DNA of 43,082 bases. Source: CAZCAC01 sp964496575 (GTDB lineage: Bacteria > Planctomycetota > UBA1135 > GCA-002686595). A model generated the notes under the pieces. The model had not been told where the DNA came from and searched no databases. It saw nothing but the letters and a program-made list of their open reading frames with translations. Positions 41,841-43,082 of the stretch are shown here, piece by piece. Within the stretch, counting starts at the first letter, position 1, and each line of letters starts with the position of its first letter. A program made the position numbers and the translations under genes. The stretch is from contig CAZCAC010000071.1 in NCBI GenBank assembly GCA_964496575.1, forward strand, positions 1 through 43,082, written 5' to 3'.

Positions 41841-43082
41841 TCAGAAGCTAACGGTGATCTTGGCCAGCCCGAGGATCCAGTCCTGTGAAGTCCCCGCGGG
41901 ATTCAACGAAGGAGAGAGCCCCGCCGTTCCGTCCATGAGGTGTCCCTCGAGCTTGAACACCCAGTTCTCGGTCAGGTCGAAGCGGGTCGTCACTGCGATG
42001 TCCTTCAGCCACGCACCGTGCGCGGGTTTCCCCAGGGCCACCAGACCGTTGCCGTCCCGGTCATCGATCCGGTGGTAGTAGATCGAGTAGTAGGAGCCCA
42101 GCTCGAACAGCTCGGAGAAGCGATAGGCCGCGCTGAGGTAGTAGCCTTCCGATTCTCGACGATCCGTGACGATCGTGGTCCCCCCGGTCAACTCCCGCAC
42201 CGACGAATCGGTGATCATCCGCAGCCACTCCGCCGCGAGGATCAGGTCGTTCCAGGTGTACTCGGCGGACAGGACCCGCATCGAGGTCGGGTTCGTATCC
42301 GACTCGGTCAAGCCGATGCCCGGAACCACCCCTCGCGCGCGCAGGTTCGAGTCCAGATAGGTACCGGCGAGCAGGAGCCCCTCGACGGGCGTGTCCCAGC
42401 GCAGTGAGTAGATCGAGCTGGTGTTCACGTGTAGGTCCGAGACCACCATCCCGAATGAGTCCTGGAACGCTCGGGCTGCGCCTGAATCGGTGTCGATGTT
42501 GGTCGTTCCGACCAACGCCTGATAGTCGAGGTCTCCGGCCGAAGCCAGCGGGATGGTGCCGTAGAGCCCCAGCCCTTGGACCCCGGTGAGCGAATCGCGG
42601 AAGTTCTCGTTGTAGACCCCCTGGGGCAGCAGGATGGACGTCCGCAGCATGTCGACGTCTCGGGTCTCGTTGTACAGCCCGAAGGGCATCTTGACCCTGC
42701 CCACTCTCAGGCCCATCCAGTCCTGATAGTGGTAGTCCATGAACGCCCAGTCGACGAGGATCTTGCTGTTACCCAGCGATCCCAGGTCCCGGCTGGCGAG
42801 CTGCAGCCCGGCGTGCAGCTGATCGCTCAGCTCGACGCTGAAGTTGATGCCCAGCTCGTTGAACTGGAACGAGCCTCCACTGGACTCGGTCAGGAAGTTG
42901 TTCTTGTTGCTGCGCATGTAACCCTGCGAGATGTAGCCGTGGATATCCACGGCTCCGAAGACCTCCTCGAAGGTGCTGTCTTCGTCGCTCTCATCCAGCC
43001 GGATCTCCAGCGACTCCAGTCGCTCGTCGTAACCGTTCACACTCTGCGAGGGCGTTTCAGGATGAAAGCAGCGAGGGCGCAG
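41841..43082 (-). CDS. Outer-membrane beta-barrel porin-like protein, 5' end outside window
   Basis: At least 413 codons. The frame stays open to the window edge. A short coiled part (YDERLESLEIRLDESDED) is followed by VDIHGYISQGYMRSNKNNF, then alternating aromatic/polar strands such as FQFNELGINFSVELSDQLHAGLQLASRD, LGLYGTIP, and the end TSQDWILGLAKITVSF with terminal Phe, as in barrel proteins recognised by the Bam complex. It resembles phosphate-selective/OprP-like or DcaP-like porins only in general terms. A GTG at 43040 could be the start, but a signal peptide would then be missing, so I expect the true start to lie beyond position 43082. Confidence 0.75.
   Translation of the reverse strand: MRPRCFHPETPSQSVNGYDERLESLEIRLDESDEDSTFEEVFGAVDIHGYISQGYMRSNKNNFLTESSGGSFQFNELGINFSVELSDQLHAGLQLASRDLGSLGNSKILVDWAFMDYHYQDWMGLRVGRVKMPFGLYNETRDVDMLRTSILLPQGVYNENFRDSLTGVQGLGLYGTIPLASAGDLDYQALVGTTNIDTDSGAARAFQDSFGMVVSDLHVNTSSIYSLRWDTPVEGLLLAGTYLDSNLRARGVVPGIGLTESDTNPTSMRVLSAEYTWNDLILAAEWLRMITDSSVRELTGGTTIVTDRRESEGYYLSAAYRFSELFELGSYYSIYYHRIDDRDGNGLVALGKPAHGAWLKDIAVTTRFDLTENWVFKLEGHLMDGTAGLSPSLNPAGTSQDWILGLAKITVSF

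Overview
This is a GC-rich bacterial chromosomal segment (G or C at most third codon positions), dense in genes and with clear Shine-Dalgarno sites before many starts. No rRNA, tRNA, CRISPR array, insertion sequence or prophage was seen. Lipoprotein-type PstS, an outer-membrane-porin-like protein and many secreted enzymes point to a diderm. The divergent ECF sigma factor / giant Ser-Thr kinase pair, the 15-residue GGxxN repeat protein, the DNRLRE plus beta-helix protein and the sulfatase resemble Acidobacteriota, Planctomycetota or an FCB-like uncultured phylum. The sequence alone does not settle which. The poly-C run at the left edge looks like a contig-end artefact.

Layout. 0.1-4.8 kb: a TIM-barrel sugar-phosphate isomerase-like protein, a saccharopine-dehydrogenase-like oxidoreductase, a HAD phosphatase, and a small membrane protein coupled to a Nudix hydrolase. 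4.9-10.5 kb: a eukaryotic-type adenylosuccinate lyase, a nadC / anti-sigma-type ATPase / VanZ operon, a ComEA-like helix-hairpin-helix protein, a FlhG-like ATPase and a CBS-domain protein. 10.7-16.8 kb: a secreted clan-D glycosidase converging, across a 17-bp hairpin, on a full-length secreted tripeptidyl-peptidase II. 17.1-24.0 kb: a complete phosphate regulon, phoB-phoR-pstS-pstC-pstA-pstB-phoU, with 11-bp-spaced CTTCAYG direct repeats before phoB and again before pstS. 24.3-27.3 kb: two surface/secreted repeat proteins. 27.3-29.5 kb, minus strand: a Cys-rich MarR regulator, a PQQ-type beta-propeller and a 94-residue AhpD-like protein. 29.8-35.7 kb, plus strand: GT4 glycosyltransferase, polytopic membrane protein, acid-ceramidase/NAAA-like amidase, an unrecognised protein and a sulfatase. 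35.7-43 kb: a 1777-residue membrane-anchored protein kinase with FG-GAP-like and TPR-like regions, a divergent ECF sigma factor, and an outer-membrane porin cut by the window edge.

The most notable item is at 27343-27627. An AhpD/CMD-type reading frame is interrupted by one in-frame TGA exactly where the second cysteine of a CxxC motif is expected (C-Y-P-TGA-V-K-H). A 7-bp hairpin with a GUG loop begins 11 nt after the TGA, so its loop is 18 nt away, as in bacterial SECIS elements. I read it as a selenoprotein that was split by conventional translation. It lies downstream of a redox- or metalloid-type MarR regulator whose own promoter is covered by a palindromic operator. Other points of interest are the bacterial TPP II, the Pho-box variant, and the kinase architecture.
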